Source: Anastatus disparis
Taxonomy: Eukaryota > Arthropoda > Insecta > Hymenoptera > Eupelmidae
Length of the DNA stretch: 64,000 bases
Assembly (NCBI GenBank): GCA_017163975.1
Contig: JAFFSR010000316.1
Location: 251,001-315,000 of the forward strand
Direction: 5' to 3'
Positions 23,140 through 33,851 of the stretch are shown piece after piece; position 1 is the first letter of the stretch; the number at the start of each line of letters is the position of its first letter. Made by a program: the position numbers and the translations under genes. The notes beneath the pieces are model-generated. The model searched no databases. It saw only the letters and a list, made by a program, of their open reading frames with translations, and had not been told where the DNA came from.

Positions 23140-23592
23140 ACATGCACTATTCGATGAAGGTTAAGAAAAAACTTATAGGTACAAATTTCCAGCCCCCTAA
23201 CTTCTCCGCATGCGCAGTAAAGTCAAAATGAGTGTTTTTTGACTCTATTTTTTTCGACGCTCTTTTACATGGAAAATTCTTGCAAAAAATCGTAAAGTTA
23301 GGTTATTGTATAGCAATCAACCAGAAATTTTTACACATAATATAACCTCAAATATGAACCTTAAAAGCATTATTTGAGAGCCGGTCGACTATATTTGTTA
23401 TTTTCTACACTGTTAAAAATATATACACGAAATTTAATGTGAATGTAGTAGATGCAAATTTCACGTGGATGCATTAAACACAATTCAATGTGAATACATG
23501 ATTCTTCATGTATTAATGTAAGTTGTTAAAATTTTATGTACAAGCGAATTAGATTTAATGTGATTCTGGTCAGAAAAAATTTAGTATACTTA
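23140..23592. other. Unclassified sequence, then a CACTGTTAAAAATA-type repeat start
   Basis: 23140-23408 has no recognised content. From about 23409 (cactgttaaaaatatata) the text becomes rich in aatttaatgtgaatg and matches the repeats at 48664-51100. The outer repeat block was therefore probably continuous before the fold-back and the 24-kb element entered. Confidence 0.45.
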
Positions 23593-24050
23593 CAAGGAGA
23601 GTGCATTGCATCCGGGTCTTGGATTTTCTTCTATCTTCGGGATCTTTTTTCTTACATAAAATCATGAAAAAAACTGCGTCCATTCAGTCCAACGCTCGAT
23701 TTTTTCCAAATTATGAGCAGTTTTGTCTGTTTTGTTGAAAAAATTGCATCTGCTTTATAATTTTACAGTTTTCGAACTATTTATTCTAGAAGGTTTTTAC
23801 TGATTGCATATTAAAGTTGAGATTAAAACCTTTCGATTAAAAAAAAACGTGTCCAAAAAGCTCAAATTGTTAAAAACTTATGAAGGGATGAAAATTGAAA
23901 TGGATTTCTGACAAAAACTTTGCATTTATTTTCTATGCATTTTTTGAGCTAAATATTTGCGCTATTTTTATTCGCCCATAACTTTTTAATAAATTGAGCT
24001 TTTTGGACACGTTTTTTTTTAATCGAAAAGTTCTAATCTCAACTTTAATA
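23593..24050. mobile_element. Left part of a split fold-back MITE (676 bp in total)
   Basis: Starts CAAGGAGAGTGCATTG after TTA at 23590-23592. The other part, 48443-48660, ends CTCTCCTTG followed by TTA. The outer ~200 bp are inverted copies of each other, so the two parts were one element before a TA-site insertion of 24.4 kb. The motif gtccaacgctcga links it to the fold-back at 19321. Confidence 0.85.
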
Positions 24051-24649
24051 CACTGAAAAAAAGAAATGTTAAATTCAAAGAAATATATTTTGTAAAAATG
24101 AAAATGTTTGAATCAAACAACTGATTGCTTGAGACAAACAAGACATATTTGAAATCGGTGAATATTTTTTTGAAAACAAAAAATAATTTATTTGAAAGAT
24201 AAATTTATTGTTTCAAAGAAAGTTTATTTAATTCTAAAAATGCATTTTTTAAAATAAAAAAATGGAATTTTTAAATTAAATAAAAATATTTTAAAACAAT
24301 TCAAAAATATCTTTAAATAAATATTTATTTAAATTAAAAAAATTATCTTTTGAATTTAAAAAATTTTTTATTAATTCATTAGAAAACTTATTAAATCAAT
24401 CGTTTGCTTGATCTAAATAAATATTTACTTAAATCAAGCATACTAAATTTAATTTTAAAAAATCTTTAATCAAATTAAAAGAATGATTTATTCAAAGCTA
24501 TAACTTAGTATGTTAAAAATTTTAAAAAATAGTTATTCAAAAGAATAAAGGTGTGTTCCAACAAACTAATACTTTTTTAAATTAATATTTCTCTAATTCA
24601 AAAAAAATAATTTTATTATCTTAAAGAAATAATTTTTTGTTTCAAAATT

Positions 24650-26136
24650 TTGGTGATTTAATCAAGTATTCAATTCTTTGGCTTAGTAGTAAAAAAGTAA
24701 AGATATGAAGTCTTTAAATTGATCAAATAAATCTTTGTTTCAAACATATAAATCATTGTTTTATACAATCATAATTGACTGTTAATGAAATTATTTGCTT
24801 GATTAAAAGGAATTATAAAGGCGGATTTCGGGATAGTATTTTTTTAAAACAAAACATTGATTGACAAAGTTAATCAAATGATTTTTTTGTTTTAAAGAAT
24901 TCGGTAATATCATCAAGCATTCAATTCTTTGATTTAAGACTAAGAGAGTAGACATACGAATTTTTTAAATTTATAAAATGAATCTTTGTTTCAAATTAAT
25001 AATTATTTGTTCTATGCAATCATACTTCACTGTAAAAGAAATTATTTGTTTGATCCAAAGAAATTATTGGAAAATTTGAAAAAACTATTTTTTAAAAACA
25101 AAACATCGATTAAGAGGAGGTCACGTATCTCTGTCCTTTTCTAATCAAATAATTAATTTTTAGCTAAAAATAATAACTTTAGCAAAAAATAAAGAGAAAG
25201 CCGCATCTCGTATAAGGAAAAGCAAAATTTTCTTTAATAAGAAAAAATTCATTTTATTGCTTCGATTTCAAGAAAACCTTGAAAAACCAAATTGTTTACC
25301 CTAACCTCTGTGTTTTAAGTTTTTCAAGGTTTTCTTGGAAACAAAGCGATGAAATTAATTTTTTCTCATCAATGAAGATATTGCTTTTTTTGATACAAAA
25401 TGCGGCTTTCTCTTAATTTTTTACTAAAATTATTAGTTTTTGTAATAAAATTAATTCTTTGATTAGAAAAGGACAGATATACTCGACCTCCTCTTAACAG
25501 ATTTAAAAAAATGGTGTGTTTGTTTTAAAGAATTTGGTATTATAATCAAGCATTCGATTCTTTGATTTAGGAGTAAGAGAGTGAATTCATTGAATTGATC
25601 AAATGAATATTTGTTTCAAATAAATAATTATTTGTTTTATGCAATCATATTTGACTGTAAAAGAAATTGTTTGATTGATTCCAAGAAATAATTAAGGAGA
25701 ATATGAAAACAGTATTTTTTCAAAACAAAACATTGATTTACAGATATAAAAAAATGGTTTTTTTGTTTTAAAGAATTTGGTAATATAATCAAGCATTCGA
25801 TTTTTTTATTTAGAAGTAAGAAAGTAATCATACGAATTCTTTGATTCGATCGAAAGAATCTTTGTTTCAAATAAATAATTATTTGTTTTATATAACTATA
25901 ATTGCCCGTGAAAGAAATTATTTGTTTGAGTCAAAGAAATTATTAAGGAGAATTGGAAAACAGTAATTCTTCAAAACAAAACATTGATTTACAGATTTAA
26001 AAAAATGGTTTTTTTGTTTTGAAGAAATTGGTAATATAATCAAGCATTTAATTTTTTTATTTAGGAGTAGGAAATTAAACATACAGATTCTTTGAATTTA
26101 TAAAATGAAGCTTTCTTTTAAAAAAATTATTATTTG
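24650..26136 (+). repeat. 248-bp satellite monomers, left block of the 24-kb element
   Basis: About five monomers with aataattatttgttttatgcaatc, attgattgacag and gaattcggtaatat blocks. A TTAA-flanked fold-back interrupts at 25114, and the LTR element enters at 26137 inside the attatttg segment. The overlapping 77-residue minus frame at 25637-25870 is satellite, not a gene. Confidence 0.8.
25114..25493. mobile_element. Fold-back MITE, 380 bp, TTAA duplication
   Basis: Ends GAGGAGGTC and GACCTCCTC have TTAA on both sides (25110-25113 and 25494-25497). Joining the flanks restores the monomer text attaacagattt. Arms contain tccttttctaatcaaa and complements. The TTAA target is typical of piggyBac-mobilised MITEs (known); that link is inference here. 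Confidence 0.8.
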
Positions 26137-27264
26137 TGTTATGTCCGGTCACCTTAAATAGGTTTACTCGGACATGTGTTTGTTTGGGATATTTCTTGTT
26201 GGTATTGTTAAATATTTTTTGGTTTTTAAAAGACTGCGGGATAGAGGAGCTTAATCGCTTACCTTGTCTTAACTACTGGCTGCGTGGTCGAAAGTAAAGG
26301 AGTTTATCTACTTAATAAACTTTACACTGAAGGGCGCAGTGCTCCTCTCTGGTTGCCCGCTTGTTAATTATTTAGAAATTGGATAATTGGCACTTGGTTC
26401 GCAGAGATTATTTTTTGTATATTTTTGTAAATGATATTTATTTAATTTTATTACAAATGTTATACAAGCTATTGATAAGTGAATCGCGCAGATTTACAAT
26501 AATAAATCGGAAGAAACCTCGTTAGTACTTTTATTTATTTTTATTTGAAAATAAAATAGGAAATATTCTTTTTATTAACACACTTTTTCCCCTAGCAGTA
26601 AGTTGTATAAAAATCGCGTTTTTATTGGACTGACTTGTTAAAATAAGCGCGCGACTAAATTAAGTTATTTCGCTTGTAATTAAATTTAAGAAGGAAATAA
26701 AGCGCAAGTTACAAGTTTTTATTGATACGATTTTACACTTGATTTATGTGCAAGTCGAAAAAGGTGTTACCCTTGCGAGGTCTAACTGTGGACTGACTTA
26801 TTAAAATTATTTTTCTCTGCAAGAAAGGTACAAATCTAGAAATAAAATGCAAGTTTGTCAAAATTCAATAGAGTCCCATTGGTCAGTTCGGCCGTGAAAA
26901 ACTCTTTAAAATCTCACATTCGGTGACAGAAGATATCTTCTTATCACGCCTAAAAATGCTGAGGTAGCGTATACGGCGCGCGAACTTACTGCTTTTCTCT
27001 TGAGACTATTACAAGAAATTAAATTTATTTTTTAATACAGTATATTCCTTATTACTAAAAGATTCATTTATTTATCTGCTTATATGTATTTATTAATGTT
27101 ATTTAGGGAGAGAACTACAAATAAATATGTTTATATGCATGCATAATGTATATGCGTATATATAATTATATATACGTACGCACATTTATATGTATAACAA
27201 TTTACAAAAAAAAATTAAGATGAAAAATGATTTTTCGTACATCCGTGATTATGCGGATGTAACA
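26137..27264 (-). repeat. 3' LTR of the gypsy-type element
   Basis: TGTTATGTCCGG...GATGTAACA, 1128 bp, same length as its partner at 35260-36387. A dyad (catccg tgattatg cggatg) sits at the inner end. LTRs of over 1 kb are long for gypsy-type elements. Confidence 0.9.
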
Positions 27265-27280
27265 CCCCCACCGTGAAAAC
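27265..27280 (-). promoter_or_regulatory. Polypurine tract
   Basis: On the minus strand ggtggggg lies immediately before the 3' LTR. This is the expected place for the plus-strand primer of reverse transcription. It is short but purely purine apart from one t. Confidence 0.6.
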
Positions 27281-27294
27281 AAAGCAATAAGATT

Positions 27295-28083
27295 TTAATT
27301 GTTTTGCTTTGGGGTTCCCAACAGTTTGAGCTCGATGTCTCGGATGGTTTTTCTTGATGGTGGCATAGAGTTAGATCTGCTGAGTCCTCTTCTTGGCGGA
27401 TTCAATGATTCCGTTGACCCGGTGGCTGTTCCGTGTTCTGATGTTTTATCCTTCTCTGTACGTTCGGGCTTAGCCAGGCTCGTAAGCAAATGTGTTATCG
27501 ATCCGAAAATGGCTCCCAGGAGTCTTGTACTCCATCCATATACCGTGTATAGAGTGTATCCGCGGATTATGGTGTCGAAGATTAGTTTGATTACTTGGCA
27601 TAACAGGATAATCATTAATATTCCTGCCGAGATTTGGCCAAATTTTTGAAACCCGTTCCACATTTTGTTAAGTGTGGATTCCATCATTGTTTCCATTTCT
27701 TCTGGCGTCAACAGGTTGTTAAACTTTACAGAGCGCGTTCTTGCTTCTCTGTCGTTAAGCCGTCTCGCTATTGCTTCTAGCATCGCAGGCTTTTCGGCTG
27801 AAAAGATCGAATGTTCGCGTAGATTTTGCAGGTCTTCCGGTGTGTATATTCCATTTTCCAAGACTTCTGAGATGCTGGCGTGTTTCCAGGTCGGTTGGAC
27901 TAATGGTTTTAGGGTTTGCGGTAGGTTTACCTCCGTTGCTGTAAGGTGAATCTTAAACCATTTCTCGCTGATTTTGAAGATACTTGGTATAAGTGTGTTG
28001 CAATCTCTAACCGTTCCTATTTGTGCTAGCACCTTGCTGATAGGTTTGGCGAAGTACGCTTCGTCATCGCAAGTCACTGGCAC
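27295..28083 (-). pseudogene. Env-like glycoprotein, C-terminal part (frame-shifted)
   Basis: The frame is open from a point before 28083; there is no ATG at its start. It shows PVTCDDEAYF and IGTVRDCN in an ectodomain stem, then one strong membrane segment at about residues 151-173 (ISAGILMIILLCQVIKLIF), then an ~85-residue tail rich in Ser, Arg and Pro. This is the layout of a type I fusion glycoprotein C-terminus. It lies in a different frame from the ectodomain encoded at 28176-28942; the readings change over near 28175, so env is broken there. Role in an intact relative: virion or cell-surface envelope. Here it is a defective fragment. Confidence 0.7.
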
Positions 28084-28942
28084 TTCGTAGTAGCATTGTT
28101 CTGTTTTTCTTATTTTGCAGGATCGTGGTACACATTGAATGATGTGGGCGACTTCTCCAGCTGCTATGCTTCTCCAATATACATCGGTGCAGGACTATGT
28201 CACGATATAGTAATCCTAGTTGTTTATCGAGATGTCTTCCGAGATTCATTATTTTTGCGTTAAAATATGTAGTAAGGATGATATCTGGTACCTCCAAGCT
28301 TTTTCGGGTGGTGAATGATTTGCCTCTTGTGGTTTCCAAAATGAATAGTTCTGTTTGATCCGTTTTAATTAATTTATATCCGCATAGCATTTCTTCTCCA
28401 GTTTTGGTTAGACCAAAATTTATCTTCCCAGTTGAATTACCAAAGTAGATAACAGGAGCGTTCGAATTGTTATCAACCATACGTGTCCCTATACCTTCAT
28501 ATAGGATGGTGAATTCATCGAACTTACATGTGGATCCCATTACTGGGGTCCAGAAAATGCAGCTTTCTTCTTCATCAATGCATCTACCGCTGGTGTAGCT
28601 GCATCGAGTTCCGGTGCTTAGGATCACCATATTCTTTTTTTTATCTACGGTGACCTCGTAGTCTGTTGCTTTGATCTCCAGCTTCGCAGTTACGACTACC
28701 TTTTCGTATTCATATCCATTATCATTGTAAGTTGTACCCTCGCAATATCCGTTTGCATCCAATCTTCCGGCGACTGTGACAGTCCTTCTATTGGTCGCGT
28801 TCACCAATAGATTATTTATTACGGAGCGTCCATATTTATATTGGCCATATCTAACGAGATCTTCGCATGCTTCTCTCGTTGCCAACTCCATGAATGTGGT
28901 AGAGCCTCCTTTTACTTTTGAGTTGTGCGAATGCATACCGCA
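28064..28942 (-). pseudogene. Env-like glycoprotein ectodomain fused to pol
   Basis: Directly after the RNase H segment the same frame continues as a Cys-rich ectodomain: CGMHSHNSKVKGG, then TTFMELATREACEDLVRYG, then CSYTSGRCIDEEESCIFWTP, then STCKFDEF. The spacing of Cys with FWTP resembles glycoproteins of negative-strand RNA viruses (chuvirus/mononegavirus type), which have been acquired by insect retroelements (known). Placing this one there is inference. No signal peptide is present because the env start is missing. The last ~35 residues of this frame are out of register after the frameshift near 28175. Confidence 0.6.
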
Positions 28943-31939
28943 ATTAATTTTTCCTGGAAGATATCTGATTGTAAAGTCAAATTTGTCTCTTAATTCAAAA
29001 TACCATTTTTTTAATTTAGATGTACAGTCCTTTATTTTGTGCAGCCAAACGAGAGGTTGGTGGTCAGTTATAGAGGTGAAATGTCGGCCAATCAGACAAT
29101 AGTCGAATTGATCGCCGCAAAATCGCATTGCGAGTAGTTCCTTTTTGATAGTGCTATAATTCATCTCGGTTTTTGTAAGCAATCGGCTTGCGTAAGCTAC
29201 AGGTAAATCTGAATTTTCCTTCTTTTGAGATAGGACACCACCGACTGCGTAGTCTGAGGCGTCTGTTGTTACAAAGAATTCCTCTTCGAAGTTTGGATGT
29301 TGCAAAATTGGTTCATTAATTAGGCAGTTTTTGAGCGTCTCAAAAGCTATTTCCTGTTCATCTGACCAATTGAAAGCTACTGCTTTCTTCAAAAGGTTTG
29401 TCAATGGCTTTGCGATCGTTGCAAAATTTGGGATGAAACGTCGATAATATCCGCACAGACCAAGAAATTGGCGTATTCCCTTGACATTTCGTGGACGAGG
29501 GAATTTTTCGACAGCTTGGGTCTTATTTGGGTCTGGTCTCATGCCTTTATGACTAATCTCGTGACCAAGAAATGTCACTGATGTTTCGTAAAATTGGCAC
29601 TTTAAGGGATTTAATTTTAGGTTAGATTTCCTTAAAGTCTCTGTGAATTCCAGAAATAATTCGTCTAGATCGTTTAGATTTTCTGCAAATAGTATGACGT
29701 CATCAATATATCCTAGCTTTCCTTTTCCTTTCGAGCTTAGATCTAACGGTTTATGCCCTAATATTTTATTGGTTAATTCTTAAAAAGTACTTGCCGCTGT
29801 TCGAATTCCGAAAGGCATTCTTTTGAAGTGAAAGTGACCATAAGGAGTAGAAAAGGCTGTTTTCTCTCGGTCTTCTTCTCTAATCATCACCTGATGGAAA
29901 CCTGAATACATATCCACGACGATAAAATAGCGAGCCCCGCCGAGCTGATCGACTAAATGCGTAATATATGGGATTGGATGTGGATATGGCTTGATTTTTT
30001 CATTTAATTTTCGGAAATCGACTACAACTCTCCACTGTGGCTTCCCTTCAATATCGTCTTTCTTTTTGACAACCCAGAGAGGACTATTAAAAGGCGATTC
30101 ACTTCTTTCGACTATATCTGATTCTAACAATTTACTTATTTGCTCGTAAACAACTTCTTGCAATTTTTGAGGTATTGGATACTGTCTTACGTTCACTGGT
30201 TCTTCGTCGTAGGTTTCGATTTTATGTTCGATTATGTTAGTGGCAGAAAGGGGTTCTCCTTTCAAATGAAAAACATCAGCAGTTTTTTCAATGAGCTTCT
30301 GCAGCCTTGCTTCGTTTTCTTCCGCTATATGGTTTTTAGGTATGTCGTTTAATATACATTCTGTTCTGTTTTTGACATTAGCATTGTATATTCGCTCAAA
30401 ATTTTTGTGTTTTGAACTTCGATTATCCTTTTTATATGGCTTGACGTAGAATTCAGTGACAGTATTTATGTCTAAGATAGTTCTGTTGATGCATGGTTCT
30501 ATATCAGAGTAATTTACATAAGTTTCTATTGGTTGATTCACCTGATTTATTTCGATATAGTCCAGCAAATTTGCACCTGGAAGGAAATCTCGAATTATTA
30601 TATCTTCTTCAGTGGTTTCTGTGCTTTCGTTATCTGATATTTCAATTTTCCCTTTTGTTAGACTTGTGCTTACCGTGTTGCGCGGAGCTTTTTCGGGCTT
30701 AGCATAAGTCTTGTAGGTGCTATGTCGCACATTGTCATCGTCGCTTACCGTGTTGCGCGGGGCGTTTTCGGGCTTTGCGTACGATGGTTTTGGATTTCGG
30801 CCGGGAGATTCGATTAAATTTGCGATAAAGTTCGGAGCGTCATCGTCTACCGTGTCGCACGAAGCATTTTCGGACTCAACGCATGACGTTGCGGAATTGG
30901 GTAACACCTGCACAGGAACCTTAGATTTAGGAATTATATTTTCTTGAATTTGAAGGTCTTCTTCGGAAGATGAGCAAATAGTACTGTCTGAGTAGCGTCT
31001 CTGAAAGACTCGATTGTATTCTTCACCATATTCGAAAGTAATTAAGTCGTTGATTAGTTCATCGGCTGACCTCGTATCATCTACATTGGCCTGCATAGAA
31101 ATAAGAGAAGGTGCTTGGTTCGTGACGTTAACTTCTTTTATATCTTCTATATCCATGAAGAGAGTGCTATCTTTGTCTATAAAAATTTTCTCGTTACGAT
31201 GCTGATAATATTTCTGTGTTGGTTCTAGAGTTAGCGGTGTTATTTTTAGGTCGATATCAAAGATATTGGTATTGAATACCTCTATGTCAACGTAGCCTTC
31301 GTCGTTGATTGCCATGATGTTTCCTGACACTATGCCTTTTTCGTTAAATTTTATTTTCCTAATATAGCCATATTCATCTTCTGGGTTATTCAACGGGAAA
31401 CGTACAGTTGCGGTTGCTAGAGCAGGTATTCTTTTAACGTCTTTTAAATTTACGAAAGGCAAGGTTTTGTCCTCGAAAATTAGTGCCTTTCGATAGAAAT
31501 CGAGGCTTGCACCGTGCTGCTCACAGAAGTTTGAACCTATAATTGCTTCTGTTTTCATCGGACAATCATTAGCGACTATAATGACCTCTGTTGGGGATCC
31601 GTATATGTCAATGACACATGTACCAATCGAAGGTATATCGGTTCCCAATATTCCTCTTAACAATGGTCGGTTTGATTCGTTAACCATTACGTCTCCGTTA
31701 AAAATGCCTATTTTGGCTATATTGGGCTGCGCACCTGAATCAACCATAGCTTCAACGAAATTGTGTAGAAATTGTGGAGATTCTACGATGACGATTGGCG
31801 TTGTTTCTTCTAAGTTGACGGTGTAGATGTAAGTTCTGTTACAATCGCGTTCACTGGACGCGTTTTCTCGGTTGCCACTCCAGGAGCGCCCTTCGCTGGA
31901 GCGTTCGTCTCGTTTTTTTGTTGATTCTCTTTGACCCAT
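28943..31939 (-). pseudogene. Gypsy pol: protease, RT and RNase H, no integrase
   Basis: It overlaps gag by 130 nt in the -1 frame. Seen in order: aspartic protease (MVDSGAQPNI), a long linker with repeated AKPE-APRNTVS units (about 30660-30870), RT start (QWRVVVDFRKLNEK, FIVVDMYSGFHQV, MPFGIRTA), one in-frame stop at 29777-29779, RT catalytic YIDD (29699-29710), FLGLCGYYRRFIPNF, RNase H (TTDASDYAVGGVLSQ, DHQPLVWLH, FTIRYLPGK). Reading then passes at 28942 straight into env. The HHCC and DDE domains of integrase, normally after this point, are absent. Apart from the single stop the frame is clean. Pseudogene by stop and deletion. Confidence 0.85.
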
Positions 31940-33279
31940 TTCAATTTACGGCACTCTTCCTTCACATGACCTCTGTTTTTGCAATAGGCACATATTTTTA
32001 TCTGGTAATTGTTATTATGACTTTTGTTTCTGTCACTTGATTGGTTGTTAGTCTGGTTGTATCTCCCCTGATTAGATGTGGTTGCTCGTGGCACATCCGG
32101 TTTTGCAGCTGCTGCTTCGTTCGTATCTCGTCTATTTTCATAGAGATTCTTATTTCTTTCGTTGATCTTATATCCATGCTTCAAGTTGTCCCTATCAATC
32201 TGCTTATCTACCGCGATTGCGTCGTCGAATACTTCGTTCAGAGTTAAGTTTGCTGGGTTTTTAAGCCTTTGCCTAAATTCCGGCGGTAAGCCGTCTCGAA
32301 ATCCTTCGATTATATCTCCTTCGATTTCAGAAAGTTCGTCACGAGTTAATTCATTGCTGATATCGAAACGTTTTCGATCGATAATAGCTTCTTTAAGGTC
32401 AACGATTCGTGTAATAAAATTAAGCAGTGACTCGTTCCTTCCCTTATAAATTTGATCAAGTTTACCTCTTAGATTGTTTAGAGTTTCTGTGGGGGCAAAA
32501 ACGGATTTTAGTCTATCGACGAATTCGTATAATGTTCCGAAATTATTGTGCTCGAACGCGATATACGCTTTGTCTTCGAGTTTATTTTTCACTAACTTTA
32601 TTAACTCTCTCTCAAGGTGCTGAGGAACTATTTGAGTTGCGCGTTTGCATGCTCTGACAAAAGGTATTAAGTTTGTTCCGTCCAATTTTGGTATGCTGTT
32701 CAAGGCCTCCTTTATGTAAATGCTTGCTGGCACAGTCCAGGAATTCTGTGGTTCTACTAGGTTATTATGAGGTCTCGATGCTGGGTCTGGTGGTAATGTC
32801 TGCTGTGCTTGCGGTACGGGGGACGTTGAGCGAGTTGTACGCATTCGATCTATGTCACGGCGCATTTTTGCTAATTGAGTTAGCACGTCCTCTGTCGACT
32901 CCTCGGTTTCGTCTATTGGCTTTAACCTCAAATTCGTTTTATTTTGAGATCCCAAATCTATTCTATTATCTTGTGCTAAGGGAAAATTTGATACACTAGA
33001 GGCAGTGTCCGATATGGTAATTTCAAGATTTTCGCGGCGTTTCCTTTCTTTTTCGAGTTCCTTTTCAAGCATTTGAACGCGTTCTTTTTCTACATTTAAC
33101 GAGTCCATCGCGTCCTGCTTTAACCGTTCTGCCTCACTTAGGACTTTCTTCTCACGATTCCCTAGCGCTTGTTCTAAATCCTTAATTCTTTGTTCGCGTT
33201 CTTTTAAGTTGTTAGCGTATAGTCTCAACTCCTCTTCGGTGAGCGGCAAATCTTTGTCGTTAATTCCTCTGGTAGCCAT
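31810..33279 (-). CDS. Gag polyprotein of the gypsy-type element
   Basis: 489 residues, ATG at 33279-33277, uninterrupted. The first ~95 residues are a charged coiled coil (YANNLKEREQRIKDLEQAL and on). A capsid-type core follows (SIPKLDGTNLIPFVRACKRA, VFAPTETLNNLRGKL, ELSEIEGDIIEGFRDGLP). Then comes a basic Asn-rich linker and one CCHC zinc knuckle, CAYCKNRGHVKEEC, near the C-terminus. Role: capsid assembly and RNA packaging in the cytoplasm. The 3' end overlaps pol, which lies one frame back, as expected for -1 ribosomal frameshifting. The slippery site was not pinned down. Confidence 0.85.
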   Translation of the reverse strand: MATRGINDKDLPLTEEELRLYANNLKEREQRIKDLEQALGNREKKVLSEAERLKQDAMDSLNVEKERVQMLEKELEKERKRRENLEITISDTASSVSNFPLAQDNRIDLGSQNKTNLRLKPIDETEESTEDVLTQLAKMRRDIDRMRTTRSTSPVPQAQQTLPPDPASRPHNNLVEPQNSWTVPASIYIKEALNSIPKLDGTNLIPFVRACKRATQIVPQHLERELIKLVKNKLEDKAYIAFEHNNFGTLYEFVDRLKSVFAPTETLNNLRGKLDQIYKGRNESLLNFITRIVDLKEAIIDRKRFDISNELTRDELSEIEGDIIEGFRDGLPPEFRQRLKNPANLTLNEVFDDAIAVDKQIDRDNLKHGYKINERNKNLYENRRDTNEAAAAKPDVPRATTSNQGRYNQTNNQSSDRNKSHNNNYQIKICAYCKNRGHVKEECRKLKWVKENQQKNETNAPAKGAPGVATEKTRPVNAIVTELTSTPST

Positions 33280-33476
33280 TTTACAAGATATTTAAAATCT
33301 AGGTCATTTAAAAAAAAATAGATTATGGCTTGTGCAATTATTATTATAAATTGTTATTTATATATATAAAGATTGATTTCTTAGGTTAATTTTGAGAAAA
33401 AGGAGAAGAAAAAGAAATTTTAAATAAAATACTCCTTACTTATAGAAGAAAGGAAACGCGATGTAAGAAAATTTTT

Positions 33477-33851
33477 TTAATCGATAGTAATTAGATTATT
33501 TTCCGACTGCATATGTTGACCGGCTTGGTCAACTTGCAAGGGCGATAGCAGAGCTGGTGCGGGTTGTAGTTCTTCAAGACTCAAATCGATTACAACGCGC
33601 TCTTGTTGCGGTTGTCGTATCCGGGGGGGAGTTATTAAATATTTAGCTGGCGTGTCGATTACGTATGGGTTAACGACTAGACCTCTTTTTGGGCCGATTT
33701 TCTTTCTCGGTAGTAGAAATTGTGGCTCTAGATCGATGTCGTTTTCTTTGACCCACCCTATAAACCGCGCTCTGGCCTCTCCTTGCAGACTTAGCTTATC
33801 TGCTGTTTGCCTTATCTTAGGGCCAAGGCCTCTCCTTTTATTATCTGTCAT
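33477..33851 (-). CDS. Small extra ORF ahead of gag (unknown function)
   Basis: 124 residues from ATG 33851-33849, ending 197 nt before the gag ATG, in a different frame from gag. The N-terminal half is basic (KRRGLGPKIRQTADKLS, ARARFIGWVKENDIDLEP). The C-terminal half contains RVVIDLSLEELQPAP, whose VVIDL core followed by Ser and acids resembles a SUMO-interacting motif. No membrane segment and no Cys cluster. Gypsy-type elements usually have nothing but leader here, so this is unusual. Being upstream of gag on the genomic RNA, it would be translated first unless bypassed. It could still be a chance frame, but its length in AT-rich DNA argues against that. Confidence 0.55.
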   Translation of the reverse strand: MTDNKRRGLGPKIRQTADKLSLQGEARARFIGWVKENDIDLEPQFLLPRKKIGPKRGLVVNPYVIDTPAKYLITPPRIRQPQQERVVIDLSLEELQPAPALLSPLQVDQAGQHMQSENNLITID

